Shown here piece after piece: positions 47,912 to 60,835 of a stretch of DNA of 64,000 nt (positions within the stretch are counted from its first letter, which is position 1; every line of letters starts with the position of its first letter). Under the pieces are notes generated by a model. It was not told where the DNA came from, searched no databases, and saw only the letters and a list, made by a program, of their open reading frames with translations. A program made the translations under genes and the position numbers. The DNA is from Zanthoxylum bungeanum (lineage: Eukaryota > Streptophyta > Magnoliopsida > Sapindales > Rutaceae): NCBI GenBank assembly GCA_019454045.1, contig SKCR01021370.1, positions 1 to 64,000 on the forward strand, read 5' to 3'.

Positions 47912-50900
47912 GAAATCGCAATCCGTATACCCATTAACTTGCATTTCGTTTCCTCCATAAATTATTAACTTACCCTTAGTACCTTTAAGATACTTGAGGA
48001 TATGTTTAATAGCCATCCAATGGTCATTACCTGGATTGGACTGATATCTGCTAGTTACGATAACAGCGAAACTGATATCAGGCCTTGTACATAACATGGC
48101 ATACATTATGCTACCCAAACACGAAACATAAGGTTGGCTAGATATTCTAACCTTCTCATCTTCTGTTTGTGGACTCATCTTCTTAGAAAGATGAATCCCA
48201 TGTATGAACGGTATGTTTGCTGTCTTACAGTTACCAAAATTATATCGTTCCAAGATCTTATCTATGTACGTTGATTGGGATAACCCAATCAGCCTCATTT
48301 GTCTATCTCTATAGAGTTTTATCCCTAAAACATAGGATGCTTCTCCCAGGTACTTCATGGAGAAATTCTTACAGAGGTATGCTTTGACGCTTTGTAACAT
48401 ACCTAAATCATTCCCAATTATTAGGATGTCATCAACATATAGGACTAAAAATACGACCATGCTCCCACTGGCCTTCTGATACACACATGATTCTTCTGAA
48501 TTCTTGAGAAAACCACACGATCTAATAATCTCGTCGAATCGAAGATTCCAACTTCGTGAAGCTTGTTTAAGTCCATAAATGGACTTCTTAAGCTTACACA
48601 CCATACCCGAGTTCTCGCTGAACGCAAAACCTTCCGGCTGTTCCATATAGATTTCTTCATCAAAAAATCCATTTAGAAAGGCCATTTTGACATCCATTTG
48701 CCAAATCTCGTAGTCATGATACACAACTATAGAAAGCAAAATCCGAATAGACTTGAGCATTGCTACCGGTGAAAAATTTTCATCGTAGTCGACGCCAGGT
48801 CGCTGCGTGTAACCTTTTGCTACGAGTCGGGCCTTGTAAGTTTCAACCTTACCGTCAGGCCCGCACTTCCTCTTGTAAACCCATTTACAACCGATAGGAA
48901 CAATTCATTCGGGAAACGAAACCAAGTCCCAAACTTGATTCTCATACATTGAGTCTATCTCGGATTTCATGGCACTTTGCCATTTCACGGAGTCGATGTC
49001 CAACATCGATTCTCTATAGGTGAAAGGATCAATCTATTCAACTAAGAGAACATCTAGACTCTTTTCTTGTATCAAATACAAGCGTTTAGGAGGTCTAGAT
49101 ACCCTTTCTGGCCTACAGAGTATGTGTGTTGAAGGTTCTTCATCTACTTGAACTTCAGGTTCCTCCGTTGGTTCGTTATTTTCAGGTTGGACTTCATCAA
49201 GTTCAACCTGTCTATGATTACCACCTTCTGACAAAAATTATACTTCTATAAATTTTGCGAAGCGAGCTACGAACACATTCCGATGCTCGGTATGATAGAA
49301 CAGATATCCCCTTGTATTCGAAGGATATCCGACAAACCTAAAATTTTGCCCTCGAGGCGAAAGCTTATCTTGCTGAGTCACCCTGACATAGGCAGGACAA
49401 CCCCAAACCTTAATGTAACTAATATTTGGTCTCCTACCAAACCATATCTCATACGGAGTCGTAGAAACAGCTTTTGAAGGAATCTTATTCAAAAGATGTG
49501 CAACTGTTAAAAGAGAGTAGTCCCATAAATAATAAGGCAAATCTGTGAAACTCAACATCGATCGGACCATATCTAATAAAGTCCGATTTCTCCTCTCAGA
49601 CACTCCATTGTGCTGTGGAGTACCTGGAGGAGTATATTGAGCGAGAATCCCATTCTCCTTCATATAATTCATGAACTCACTGCTCATATATTCGCCACCT
49701 CGATCGGATCAAAGGCATTTAATATATTGACCAGTTTGTTTTTCTACTTCATTTCGGAACTCTTTGAACTTTTCAAAGGTTTCCGATTTATGTCGCATCA
49801 AATAGACATAACCGTACCGTGACAGATCATCGGTAAAGGTAACGAAGTACGAATAACCACTGTGAGCAGTCTGACTTAGTGGACCACATACATCAGAATG
49901 TACGAGTTCCAGTAAGTTAGTGGCGCGGTGTCCAACACCAGAAAATGAGGTTTGGTCATCTTACCCTGAATACATGATTCATATGTTGGATAATATTCAA
50001 TGGTAAGATCTGGTATCAAACCATTCCTAACCAAACGCCTATGTGACCCAGCCGCATATGCCAAAGTTCAGTATTATTAATTACAGGTAAACTACGTTTA
50101 TTAACTCCAGTATTTAAAATATCTTTTGAAGTTTGCAATGTATAATGACCATGCTGGTTTGGACAACAAAGGATCTGAATATTACTTTTATCATATAAAT
50201 ACAAAGAACAGTTCTTAATATTAATACGAAAGCCTTCTGTATCCAATACAAAAAGTGATATAATAGTAGCTACACATCCTGGTACAAAATGACAGTCATT
50301 TAACAAAAGTGTCCCATTCCGTAATGAGATCTCGCATACTCCCACTACAACTGCATCCAGAGAGTCTCCACTCATGAATCGCAACTGCATCTCTCCAAGC
50401 TTCAGTCTTCTACTTTCCTTCAGCACCTGCAACGAATTGCAAATGTGAATGGGACAATCAGCATCTAAAATCCAGTTGGATGTAACGGCTTCACAAGCCA
50501 AAGATAAATCAATAACTGGAAAAATAAATGTACCTGATGTAGATGCTCTCTCCCTCATTAGCTGGGCAATGTAGTCAGGACAGTTCTTTTTCCAGTGCTC
50601 GACTTTGCTGCAGTGATGACACTTGTCTTCAGAGGCCCTTTTGGGCTTTGTTATCTTTGCCTGTGGTTGAGGACCGAGACCCTTCTTCTTCTTCATTTTC
50701 TTCTTATTTCCCTTTGGCCAGGCCTAGGAAAAAGCAGAAAAGGAAGTAGGTCTCGGAGGGCGAGTCGGTACTCCTTTCTTGAGGTCCTATTCCGCCGTGA
50801 ACAACATCCTATGCAGCTCTTGGTAGGTGCAGATAATCCCGTTCATGTTGAAGTACATCACAAACTGGCGATAAGAAGCTGGGAGCGAACCAAGAATGAC

Positions 50901-51386
50901 ACTCCTACCGAGAATGACATTCAGAATGAGATTATATTGCCTCAATTGATCGATCAAATCGATCATCTGAAGAACATATGGGCTAACAGCTTGCCCCTCA
51001 TCCAATCACGCATGGAACAGTTCTATTGCGACCTTATGAACAACAACTTGTTCTTGGTTCTCAAACGATTTTCTTAATCGTGTCATCATAGTATAAGCAT
51101 CTGACATGCCATAATACTGTTTCTTGAGTCCTGGTGAAAGCGAACTTAAGATGTATGATTTAACCCTTAAATAATCATCCTTCCAAGCTTGGAAGACTTC
51201 GCGTTCTTTCGGTGTAGCGTCCTGTGCCACAGCAATGGGCAGTGGACCCTCAAGAACATATCCCAACCTCTCGGAATCGAGGACAATCCTCAAATCCAGA
51301 TCCCAATCAGCGAAGTTATCAGCACCTTTAAGTTTGTTCGCATCAAGCATACGCGCAAACTGATTAGTGGATAGTGCCGCCATCGC
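47912..51386 (-). pseudogene. gag-protease-integrase-RT of copia B, heavily mutated
   Basis: Gag begins at ATG 51386 (MAALSTNQFARMLDANKLKG). It has an in-frame TGA at 51006-51008 and a stop at 50787, a zinc knuckle CHHCSKVEHWKKNC (expected glycine replaced by glutamate) near 50610, and a protease ILDADCPIHICN that lacks the D-S/T-G triad. Integrase has WHMRLGHI near 50050, then frameshifts, then MSSEFMNYMKENGI and NGVSERRNR near 49600. RT has [24 protein letters not shown] and an intact YVDD ([12 protein letters not shown]) near 48440. It ends at NGYTDCDF, where the hAT-type element is inserted in RNase H. It belongs to Ty1/copia; the lineage is not assigned. Confidence 0.88.
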
Positions 51387-52131
51387 AAATCTATCATATA
51401 GATCACGAAAAACGGTTAGCAAAAAGTTAAGCAGTTTCATATAATATCATAAGCATAAACTAGATCATGAATTTTTAATCTAAAAATGCCCCTCCCACTA
51501 AATCATGCAATACTGTAATCTCAAAACAGAATACAAAGATTTAATAATTAAATTAAATACAAATAGTGAAAAGTGGATCCCGTGAATATATTTCAGCTCA
51601 CAGCAGAGGCACGGTCTCACCTACGTATATTCATCAGGTAGACAACTCATTTGTCAATCACTCACTAGTGACTCCTGGGTTTCCGGTCCTGGTATTTTCT
51701 CGTTGTCGCTGCTAAGGCAGGCCCACAAGGAGACGTACCAAGGTTAAACTCGTCAATGATAAAGTCAAGTTACTTACGTAACCCTGACAGCTAGGGCACG
51801 TTCAGGATTCCCCTTTCGCTTGAATTTATCTAATATCTAATATACATCCGGTATAAATAAATCTCTATCAGCTACACCCTCACAGCAGAGGCACGGTCTC
51901 AGATGTAGTCACGGAGAAATATTTATAAACCGTATTGACAAGACGGACCACATAACATGCATCAAATACATAATTACATTTAAACCTTATTAATTAGGGA
52001 TTTTCCGCTAAGTGTCATACACCATAAATCTAATCAAATTAGATTAAAACATGCATGTATAAAGTTAAGAAAACATGATTAAACATTGAATTAAAGGGCT
52101 AATCATATTAGGGGGGCCTAGAATCAGACTC
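51387..52131. other. Leader of copia B
   Basis: Non-coding. It holds the phrase tcacagcagaggcacggtct twice (about 51599 and 51889). Confidence 0.55.
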
Positions 52132-52143
52132 GCTATGATACCA
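52132..52143 (-). other. Primer-binding site of copia B
   Basis: Minus strand TGGTATCATAGC, one mismatch from the initiator tRNA-Met site, three bases from the LTR. Confidence 0.8.
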
Positions 52144-52146
52144 TTT

Positions 52147-53396
52147 TGAAAGGGTTTTATTGCGAAAATCCGGCAATGCAGCGGAATAGTGGAAAATCAA
52201 AATTTTCCGATTTCAAAACTTTTTCTTGGATTAATTAAATAAACTTATTTATTCAATTGGCCAATAATCAAATTATGAAATAAAACACTATAAATCAAAT
52301 TTATGTGAATTTACCGAATTGCCCTTAAGCATTGTATTTTATTCATTTTAATCCGAAATTGTTCAAAACAATTTTGAATGATTCTTAATCATTTCTAATA
52401 TGAATTTAACATGTCCCAAATGTCAAAATACAATTGGCAACAAAAATCGCAAATTTTATCACCAAGGCCGAGAGCCTCAATGAAGCATGTCAATGTGCAT
52501 TTTGCACTTCCAAAGTTCAAAACACATTAAGACAAAATCCAATCAACCCAATATTTTACATGCATCATATACACATCCAAATACACCATATAAATGAAAA
52601 ACCCCAAATTTGGAAGTGGTCTAAAATCCTAATTTTTCAATTTCTTCAAATTGGACAAATTAGACCAAATTGGTTAAATCCAACACTTCAATCATGTTTC
52701 TTCCATTACAATTAAGTCTCAACACAATGAAATAACTATAGATCAAATCTAGGTCATTTAAGAGTGGGTCAACAACTCTAGATTAGCAACAAGTTTCTCA
52801 ACTCAGAATTCTTCCGCTTCGATTTCGAGGTAGAAGCATTCTATTGAACTCAACACATGCATATCCCTATTCTCAAACTTCCATAAAACAAAAATACAAA
52901 GAATAAAGAATAGAAAAACATGAGAACATCACAAGATGTAGCCTAGAGCATAAGGAATATTTTCCTTCTAATAGTAAGTTGGAAAAACTTACTAAAATCC
53001 AAGTTTTCTATGATTTTCTTCTTCTTCTTCTCTCAAGGTTCTTTTTCTTTCTTTCAATGGAGTTTTTGGATAAGTGTATATCTTATAAAAACCCTAAAAG
53101 AAAACAAAACAATATATACCAAAACCCTTATGCCTTGGCCGAATTTTGTGGCTTGCAAAATATCAAGATATTTATTTTTGTTTCTTTTAATTACAACTTG
53201 TTTACTTGGTTAAATTGATCATTACACTTTAATGATTAATTCAAACAAGTCAACAATTTCAACTAAGTCATTAAATAAAATATCATAACTTAAAATATTT
53301 ATACTTTAATTAATTTAATCATTTAACAATTAAATAAATAATTAATTAATTAAATACAAATATATTAAATATATGTTTTATATTTACAATAAATAT

Positions 53397-53430
<34 letters not shown>

Positions 53431-54568
53431 ATTAGTCAAATATCTCAATTTGACAATTAATTAATGTGTATTTGAATTAATCTAATATTAAATACAAATA
53501 CACAAAAATTAAGGAAATGACTATCGGGTCCCTACACATGTATTTTGCGTTTAACCTTTAAACGACTTTATAAATAATCAATATTATTTATAAATGTTGC
53601 TCTAGTGCTCTACGAGTATATTTCATTAGTGAGACTCTCTAGATTCAAGCATATCCGTCACGAAATCCAATTTCGTGTCCATAATTTATCCACCCGTAAA
53701 TTATGACGATCACGGATAAACTCGCTGAATCATACATGTCGAGGTCATGGCAAATGTATAATTCCTCTGTCACAGGTATCCGGATAAATCCCAGAGATAT
53801 CGATGTAAACGTCAAATCTCTATAGGGATTATCCAGTCGACTATTCTATTAGCAATCTCAAAAAGAACATTTAGAACTAACTTCTAAATTGTACCACGGG
53901 CCCATGGTTTTTATCTGATTGCTAATCATATGGACTACCTTTGCTCTGATACACAGAACTGACGAATCCTATCTCGATACACACAGGACACCCTGAGGAT
54001 CTATCCACACCCAACGAACAGGCGGAGGTCTGATCTAAATATATCAGTGACGTGACTGTCATCTAAGTGTGGAAGATGTCTCATGCGCCCACAGTGGTAT
54101 CTCAAGTCGAAGAATCACAAGTGCTACTCAACCCGATAAGATTCTTATTGACGATGATGTATCATCTATTAAGAATCTTCGGTGAGTCGTTCAGTGTTTA
54201 TCCGCTATAAACACCTACATGTCTATACTAGTCTCCAAGACTTATGGTTCATTGAGAAACCATTGGAATCATATATTCCAGTATACGACATGTACCGGTT
54301 TCAACGGGTTTACTATACTGACCAAGTAGTGTAAACCTTGACCAGGAACTGTCTGAGAATGACAACATCATGATACTACTCAATGTCAGTTGCGACGCTT
54401 TTGCAACAGCACCATGACTAGTCATTCTAAAGTCATTACGTCTTTACCATATTACAAGATACATTATATTATAGAAACTGCATATATTATTCATAATAAT
54501 AACGTTTTACAGAAGTATTCATAAAGAAATACAACCGGGAATTGGCGTTCTGAGCACCAATCCCAACA
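52147..54568 (-). repeat. 5' LTR of copia B
   Basis: 2422 bp, pairs with 39877-42268. It includes an expanded AT run (about 53399-53427) that is shorter in the other LTR. Target duplication gaatc follows at 54569-54573. Confidence 0.92.
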
Positions 54569-54651
54569 GAATCCATATCTCCGGTAAAAAAATTTCTATT
54601 AAACAATATTTACGATAATTTTTCATCCTAAATTCTAATTTATTCCTAAAA

Positions 54652-54970
54652 TTCTTCGAATCTCGAACTGTTGTTCCGAAATTTAAAACGATTTTTGCTA
54701 TATTTAAAAATGATATAGAATGCAAAATATTTTTTTTATCCTATATCCATAATTGAGTAGGACTGAGATTGATCCATTCTGACCCATCCAGCAGATTGCC
54801 ATCTCAATCTTCTTCGAATCTCGAACTGTGTTCTGAATTTTAAAACGATTTTTGCTATATTTAAAAATGATATAGAATGCAAAATAATTGTTTTTATCCT
54901 ATATCCATAATTGAGTAGGACTGAGATTGATCCATTCTGACCCATCCAGCAGATTGCCATCTCAATCTCA
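54652..54970. repeat. Tandem duplication, unit about 160 bp
   Basis: 54652-54810 and 54811-54970 are near-identical direct copies, both beginning ttcttcgaatctcgaactg and ending with gccatctcaatct. No gene is involved. Confidence 0.9.
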
Positions 54971-55703
54971 AAGTGGCACAGATTTTGCAATCCCGTAAAT
55001 CAGAATATCAAAACATAATGATATTTTTTCAGCCATACGGTTCTTCCACTTATATTCTCATCTGTTAGCTTCCTAAATATTACATTGGTCTCCTAAAAAA
55101 AAAAATCTTTATAGAGATGAGAGCCCATCAGGGTTCGGAATTTTAGGGATGAGTATTATTTGGACATGCCGGATATAAATATTTACATTCTCGTTCTAAT
55201 AAAAATAAAAATTCATTTGTGAACCGGATCCAGTTTAGTAGAATCGTGTACATATCAAATTTTCGTATCCCTTAATTGAACATGTCAAATATGATAAGAA
55301 AATGAAAATATTCATATTTAGCCGGTTATCATCCTTGATGAACAGTCAACGAAGCTCCCTCTCAGAAACAAAAGTTCTAACACAGGCCGCAGCAAAAAGG
55401 ACAACACAATATACTCTTTTAAGGGACACTAAACTATTGTGATAACATAGCATTAGCTCAATCAATCATAGATGAGAGTGCCCGAGTGAAAATAAAAACT
55501 ACAGATATATTCCATTAATTTCAGCCAGCCAAATCATTCTAACCAAAGTGACGACCACCTACATCACTTTTGAAACATACAGAGTGATGATTTGGCAACA
55601 CACGTTGAAATCCATACTGTACTTATGATGCCATATACTAGATCGAACTAATTGAATAGACTCCAACTTCTCACTTCACAAACCAAACAATCTCGCATTA
55701 TCT
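54971..55703. other. Non-coding DNA left of the CCT2 pseudogene
   Basis: No gene or element recognised. It may include the old 3' flank of the CCT2 copy. Confidence 0.5.
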
Positions 55704-56312
55704 TTACATTCTAACTTCTCTCCTCCTTGGAGCACAAGTGATGATTTCTGCCGCCTCAGTTGCAGACATCAGTACAGCCTGATTAACTTTGAATGATTCA
55801 GAAATCCCCAACTCAACCATATCCCCTACCTGTCATAATTTAAAATACCAAGTTCATGTTTTACATGAACATCCTCTGTTTTAGAATATTCTAGGGAGGT
55901 GATTAAAAAAGCAAACACATTGAAATGTAAATATTTATGCCAAGATAGTTCTCGTTCTATGTGATTATTCCTATGACAGAAATGGCATTCAAATCCGAGA
56001 GCAAACAACATTCAAATTCCTTAATTCAGAACTTACAGATCCAGAGCTGACGTCAATGCCTGCAGTGCACCCTTCACTGTCTAGACCAGCAAGCATTGTC
56101 AGCAATGGTTGTTGGAATGGCACTAAGTGCCTTTGAGAAAGCAAAGCACCAATGGCATGGGACCTTTTCCCAGGAGTCTTGAGTGCCAGTTCATCCACTT
56201 CCTTGGCCATAACCATCTAAGGCCATCCACCTCCAAGCAAAACCCTGCTGTCTGAGACAGCACACACAAGGCATCATGCAGAGACCGCTCTGCCTCGTCA
56301 AGCACATGATGG
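55704..56312 (-). pseudogene. CCT2: Chaperonin subunit CCT2 (TCP-1 beta) pseudogene, last two exons
   Basis: CCT2 is one subunit of the cytosolic TRiC/CCT ring that folds actin and tubulin. The minus strand holds the penultimate exon (56312-56037: HVLDEAERSLHDALCVLSQT, EMVMAKEVDELALKTPGK-like, GCTAGIDVSSGS) and the last exon (55829-55704: GDMVELGISESFKVNQAVLM, then TEAAEIITCAPRRRE and stop). Intron borders GTAAGT...CAG are kept, so this is a genomic copy and not a processed one. Damage in the first: codons lost after LSQT, a stop in place of the E before MVMAKEV, a frameshift within the AIEAFSKAL motif and loss of about 12 residues after AGLDS. In the second, seven residues (MILRVDE in plant CCT2) are missing in frame. 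Upstream exons are absent. Confidence 0.88.
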
Positions 56313-57249
56313 CTGCCAACAAATATCAACATAACAGAATCAGACACGTCCCCCAAACCAAAAAAAAAAAAAAAAAAAAAAAAACTAAAGTCCAAGAAAT
56401 TGTTCTAAAGAAAAAGTCAGCACATTGCGAGTACTCACAAGCAATAAGGTTATACCACTGTCCTAAAACACGCCGCCTAGGCACGCCTAACTGCGCGTTT
56501 AGGCTCGGCAGCCTATGGTCGCCGCGCCTGGCCTCAAATCGTTGATCAACCGACGAAACCGTTGACAGATTCAGATTTCGAAATCGAAACTGATTTCTGG
56601 TCAAATTTATACCCTATTCCTAACCCTAACCTTAATTTTACATAACTAACTTTAACTCGTCAATTTTAAAAATCCTCAATTTGATGCATAAACCCTAATT
56701 TAAAAAAAAAAAAAAAAAAAACTCTAATTTCTTCAATTTTTGTTAGTTTCTCATCAAATTGACGCTCTATAAATCTTACCCATTGCTCAAACAATATTTC
56801 TTTGTGATTAATTTGTCAAAATCACACCAAATCTTAAACTTAATTATGAAAATTCTCTATTTCTGATTAATTTCCTAATAAATTAATAATAATAATATTA
56901 ATCACACCAAATCTTAAACATAATTATGGAAATTCTCTATTCCGATTAAATCTCAAATAAATAATAATAATAATAATAATAAATCTCAAATAATAATAAT
57001 AATAGGTGTTTAAAATAATGGAAAATATTTTTCTCTTTACCTTTATATTCATGGGAGAAAAATGAGATTTTGGATCAGGTCTGTTCAATCTAGCCTTGGT
57101 GTGTGCGTGTGTTGCCTCTTACAGTCTGCTCAGCTTGGTAAATGGAAGAAAGGCCAAAAGGGGAATTTGGGGCGTAACTGTGAGGCTTGATAAGGGGTCT
57201 GTTAGGGTTAAATCATAAATGTAAAGCATAAATGATAAAGATGATAGAC
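56313..57249. other. Non-coding DNA with poly-A runs
   Basis: Holds A-runs at about 56361-56384 and 56702-56720 and a GC-rich patch (56466-56535). No gene was recognised; ORFs with polylysine or polyphenylalanine come from the A-run. Confidence 0.55.
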
Positions 57250-57252
57250 TAA

Positions 57253-57956
57253 GGCGGATGTATTGAATGATGATTTTAAACGACTATTTTAAGTTAAATA
57301 AGTTTTACAGTGTGTCTAAATCCAGTGGTATTTAATCAGGTCTTTAAACAAATAATAAAAAGTCTTATGTATTGAAAAACTTGTTGATTTTGAAGGATTT
57401 TTTTTATGTGAGATTGTGTAAGACTTTTTAGTAGAAAATATAAATATCAAATCCTATAAAAAAATCTCACTCTAACCCATCAGACTTTTGACAGGAGATT
57501 TTTTTGAGGCTAGAGAAGAGAGAAAAACAGACTTGTGAACTCTTCGTGAACAAGGTACTTTTGTGTTCCAATTTTTTATTATGTGTGGATCGATTTTTAT
57601 TTGTGAATGAAAAATAGATAGATTGATGATTTATGTTTATTCCTGAAATATTTGATTGTTGTGTCTTTTTCGCTGTTGTTGTGTCCTTTATTGAATTTCA
57701 AAGTAATCTCACTGTGAATCCGATTTTAAAGATTAAAAACTTCCAGTTTGATTTTTCAACCTTAAAAAAATTGTTGTTTTTGTAAAGTACTTGCTCTCTT
57801 AACCCACCGCAATCTGTAAAATGGCTTTAGAAGTAGTATTCACATATCAATTTCAGAATAAAATAATTAATGATGTGAACGAATTAAAAGCTTTTAATCT
57901 CAGGCTGAAAGCCATTTTGAAATGAATTAAAAGCCATTTTGAACGAATATATACCA

Positions 57957-57987
<31 letters not shown>

Positions 57988-58643
57988 TTCAAAAAATGAA
58001 TTAAAAGCTTCCAAAAAAACGATGTTTTTGTTACATGTTGTTTACTTTGTCAACTCACACAGCTGTTGTACAAATATATATATTTTATGTATGTATAATG
58101 TCACAATCGCACATGTACGAAGGTAACGACATAGAGGAAGAAGAAATTAATGACGAAAATATGGATGATGAAGAATTTTATGAAGCCATTTACTGTTCAA
58201 TGATGACAATTTATTCAATAATGCATGTGTTAAATCAGTTTTTGTTTATGATGCGTGGTGAACATATTGAACGTCCATTAACTCGACGGCGAATTACTAT
58301 CATTGGATATGACTATTTCATATGGTTCTGTTTCATATGATTCTATTTTCTGTTATTGTTGATGCAAATGTCCACAACTTGAACCAATTGACTTTCATTA
58401 GTTTTTTTTTTTATTTATGGTTCCATTCCATAATATACCTTTTTTTTAATAAATTAATTAGTCCTTTCAAATCTTACAAATTCTTATGATATAAATCTTT
58501 TAAAATCTTATAAGTAAAAAATCTTTATTAAAAAAATATCATAAAATCTTATAAGTCATTACATTCTTTAAATGTCTTTTAAAATCTACTGGACTTATTT
58601 ATCGATAAATAGTCTTTTAAAATCTCAATTGAATACACCCCCT
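57253..58643 (+). mobile_element. PIF/Harbinger-like element with worn ends
   Basis: The left end aggcggatgtattgaatgat matches the reverse complement of the right end (aggggtgtattcaattgaga-like) with a few changes. The flanking 3-bp duplication is TAA at 57250-57252 and 58644-58646. These features fit the PIF/Harbinger superfamily. An (AT)n run lies at 57961-57987. No catalytic DDE transposase domain is present. Confidence 0.6.
58098..58340 (+). CDS. Short acidic ORF inside the Harbinger-like element
   Basis: From ATG 58098: MSQSHMYEGNDIEEEEINDE, then a hydrophobic segment (MMTIYSIMHVLNQFLFMM), then RPLTRRRITIIGYDYF and a stop after 80 residues. Acidic N-termini followed by RR-rich and YDY motifs occur at the start of plant Harbinger transposases, so this is probably a truncated N-terminus. 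Similarity is from memory and weak. Confidence 0.35.
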   Translation: MSQSHMYEGNDIEEEEINDENMDDEEFYEAIYCSMMTIYSIMHVLNQFLFMMRGEHIERPLTRRRITIIGYDYFIWFCFI

Positions 58644-58646
58644 TAA

Positions 58647-59320
58647 ATGTTGGGTGGGTTTCCGGGCCGGATTTACATAGCCGGGTTTCTATAAACCGGT
58701 TCGGAAAAATCGAGTTTGAAATCAATACCACACCCGTAATTTTATCCTCTGAGCCAGGTCTCAGACCATCCAGATTTATCCTCATTGGTTTCGGCTTCGA
58801 CTATCATTTTTTTAAAATTAAGTAAATGGCGGGTAAAATTCAAATTTATTTTTTAATTGTATTCGGCGATGGTTATATTTCTATCCTTTGGTAAGTATAG
58901 AATCTTCGTGGGATTTTTATTAAAAAGGCCCTAACAGACTATAATCCTTATTAAATTTAAATTTTGCATTTAGTTAAAATTATTAAAACATACATAAATC
59001 TAAAACAAAATTTCAATAATGCCACCAAACTTTTTTTAAGAGCCAGTTGATTAGACAAGACCACATGATTTTTATTTTTTAATTGTTTTATTTTTCTTTT
59101 TTAACTTCCAATTTGGAAATTAAATATTTTTCAAAATATTTATTATTTTTTTAATATATATATTATTAATATATTAATCACAAGTATATCTATCAATAAG
59201 TTTCGACCAAAAAAATGATAAAAAATACTCTGATATTTTATAAGAAATCGATAATTATAAATCAATCATATTCAAATACCCACATCTTGTTTATGAATAT
59301 TCTAAATCATAATATATAAA
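58647..59320. other. AT-rich intergenic DNA
   Basis: No gene. 58650-58800 has ccggg/ccggatt words that may be an old MITE end. Confidence 0.45.
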
Positions 59321-60835
59321 AACTTGCAAACATTTAATATGCATATCTACAACTTTTATAAACGGATCTTTATTAAATTCCGACTTTCACAATATCAAAA
59401 TCAGTGTTAAAATCATTTTTGTAGTATGTTTTGCAGTGACTATTCGGATACTTGTTGCTGCTAAATTGCTTTACTACCTAATTGCCTTGAATGCATAAAT
59501 TGAGCGTCTTTTTTTTTCTTACATCTACAAATGCCATTATTTAATAATTCATGGGAACACGGTTGGAATTTCACAAGCAAAAAAAGAATGAAATTAATGG
59601 CATAATATTATTAAGGCAGACTGCTATAAAATGATTTTCAATCAAGTGAAAACAAAATTCAACAACAATGTCAAAATGTTGAATAATAATTTGTTATTAA
59701 GCTAAGTGACATAGTGAGTTTTGTCACTATCACATTTAACATGAATATTCAAACTTGCATACAATTAATATGTATGTCTACAACTTTCATCAACAGATCT
59801 CTCTCAAATTTAGATTTCCGCAAGTGGGATGGGTACTGATCAGTCCGATTCGGTATGATTATAAAAAAAGATTGTGATTATAATTATTCGGATTTAAAAA
59901 AAAAAAATCGTACGATTTTTTTAATTAAAAAAATTTATAAATATTTTTAATTGTCGGTTCGGTTCGGTATAATTCGGTTTTTTCAATTTTTTAATAATAA
60001 CAATAAAAAATTAAAAAATAATAACTTTTACTGAATCTAACATTTACTTAAGTTTTTTTATATTGTAATTCTTATAATCATTACAACTACACCAATAAAA
60101 TTTTTCATAATATTTAATCATTATTTAAAATATTTAAAATGTAAGAAAATAAAAAGAATAATAATAATAAGAAAAAGAATTATAAACATTTCATGAAATT
60201 AATTATCGCTAAACACTAAATAAATTAGATAATGTAATAAATATAATTATAAAATAACGACATAATATGATTAGATTTTTAAAAATTTCAATAAATTAAA
60301 TTTTCAACTAATTCGATTCGATTCGGTTTTTTAGTTTTAAAAAATTTAATTCGGTTCGATCAAGTATTTTAATAAAAATATCGAATAATTATTTTTGAAA
60401 ATAAAAAATTGGCACTTCAGTTTGATTTTTTCCGATTCAGTTTAGTTTTTCAATTTCAATTATTTTTTGTCCACCTCTATCTGCAAGATTAAAATCAGTG
60501 TCAAAATCATTTTGAAGTATGTTTTGCAGTGATGATTCGCATACTTGTTGCTGCTAAATTGCTTTACTACCTAATTGCCGTGAATGCATAAATTGTGCGT
60601 CTTTTTTTCTTACATCTACAAAAGCCATTAATTAATAAATAAAAATTCATGGGAACAAGGTTGGAATTTAACAAGCAAAAAAAGAATGAAATTAATGGCA
60701 TAATATTATTAAGGCAGACTGCTATAAAATGAATTTCAATCAAGTGAAAACATAAATCAACAATAATATTTAAAGGTTCAATAATAATTTGTTATTAAAT
60801 TAAGTCATATATTAGTGAGTTCGGTCACGATCATA
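59321..60835. repeat. Tandem duplication, second copy interrupted by a hAT-like element
   Basis: 59321-59746 and 59751-60835 are diverged direct copies (shared words such as tgttgctgctaaattgcttt and ggcataatattattaaggca). The second carries a 655-bp insertion. No coding content. Confidence 0.8.
59825..60479. mobile_element. Second hAT-like non-autonomous element, 655 bp
   Basis: Ends tgggatgggta and tgtccacctcta are worn versions of TAGGGGTGGACA-type terminal repeats. Flanks tccgcaag and tctgcaag form a 7-of-8 target duplication. The interior has repeated gattcggt/ttcggttcgg words and AT-rich filler. The uninterrupted first copy of the host duplication shows where it inserted. Confidence 0.65.

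Larger units (their letters stand above)
39877..54568 (-). mobile_element. Ty1/copia retrotransposon B with nested insertions, reverse orientation
   Basis: LTRs 39877-42268 and 52147-54568 (about 2.4 kb each) begin TGAA and end CCCAACA, with target duplication gaatc at 39872-39876 and 54569-54573. The primer site sits beside the right LTR and a purine tract beside the left LTR, fixing minus orientation. Gag-pol is heavily mutated and RNase H carries a 4.5-kb solo LTR and a 677-bp hAT-type element. Without these the element would be about 9.5 kb. Confidence 0.92.

Noticed and set aside
40165..52715. Two nearly identical 93-residue ORFs (40165-40446, 52434-52715) as a duplicated gene
   Set aside because: Both are the same position in the two LTRs of copia B and carry no protein-like features.
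56276..56604. ORFs with polylysine or polyphenylalanine near 56370
   Set aside because: They arise from an A-run next to the CCT2 pseudogene.
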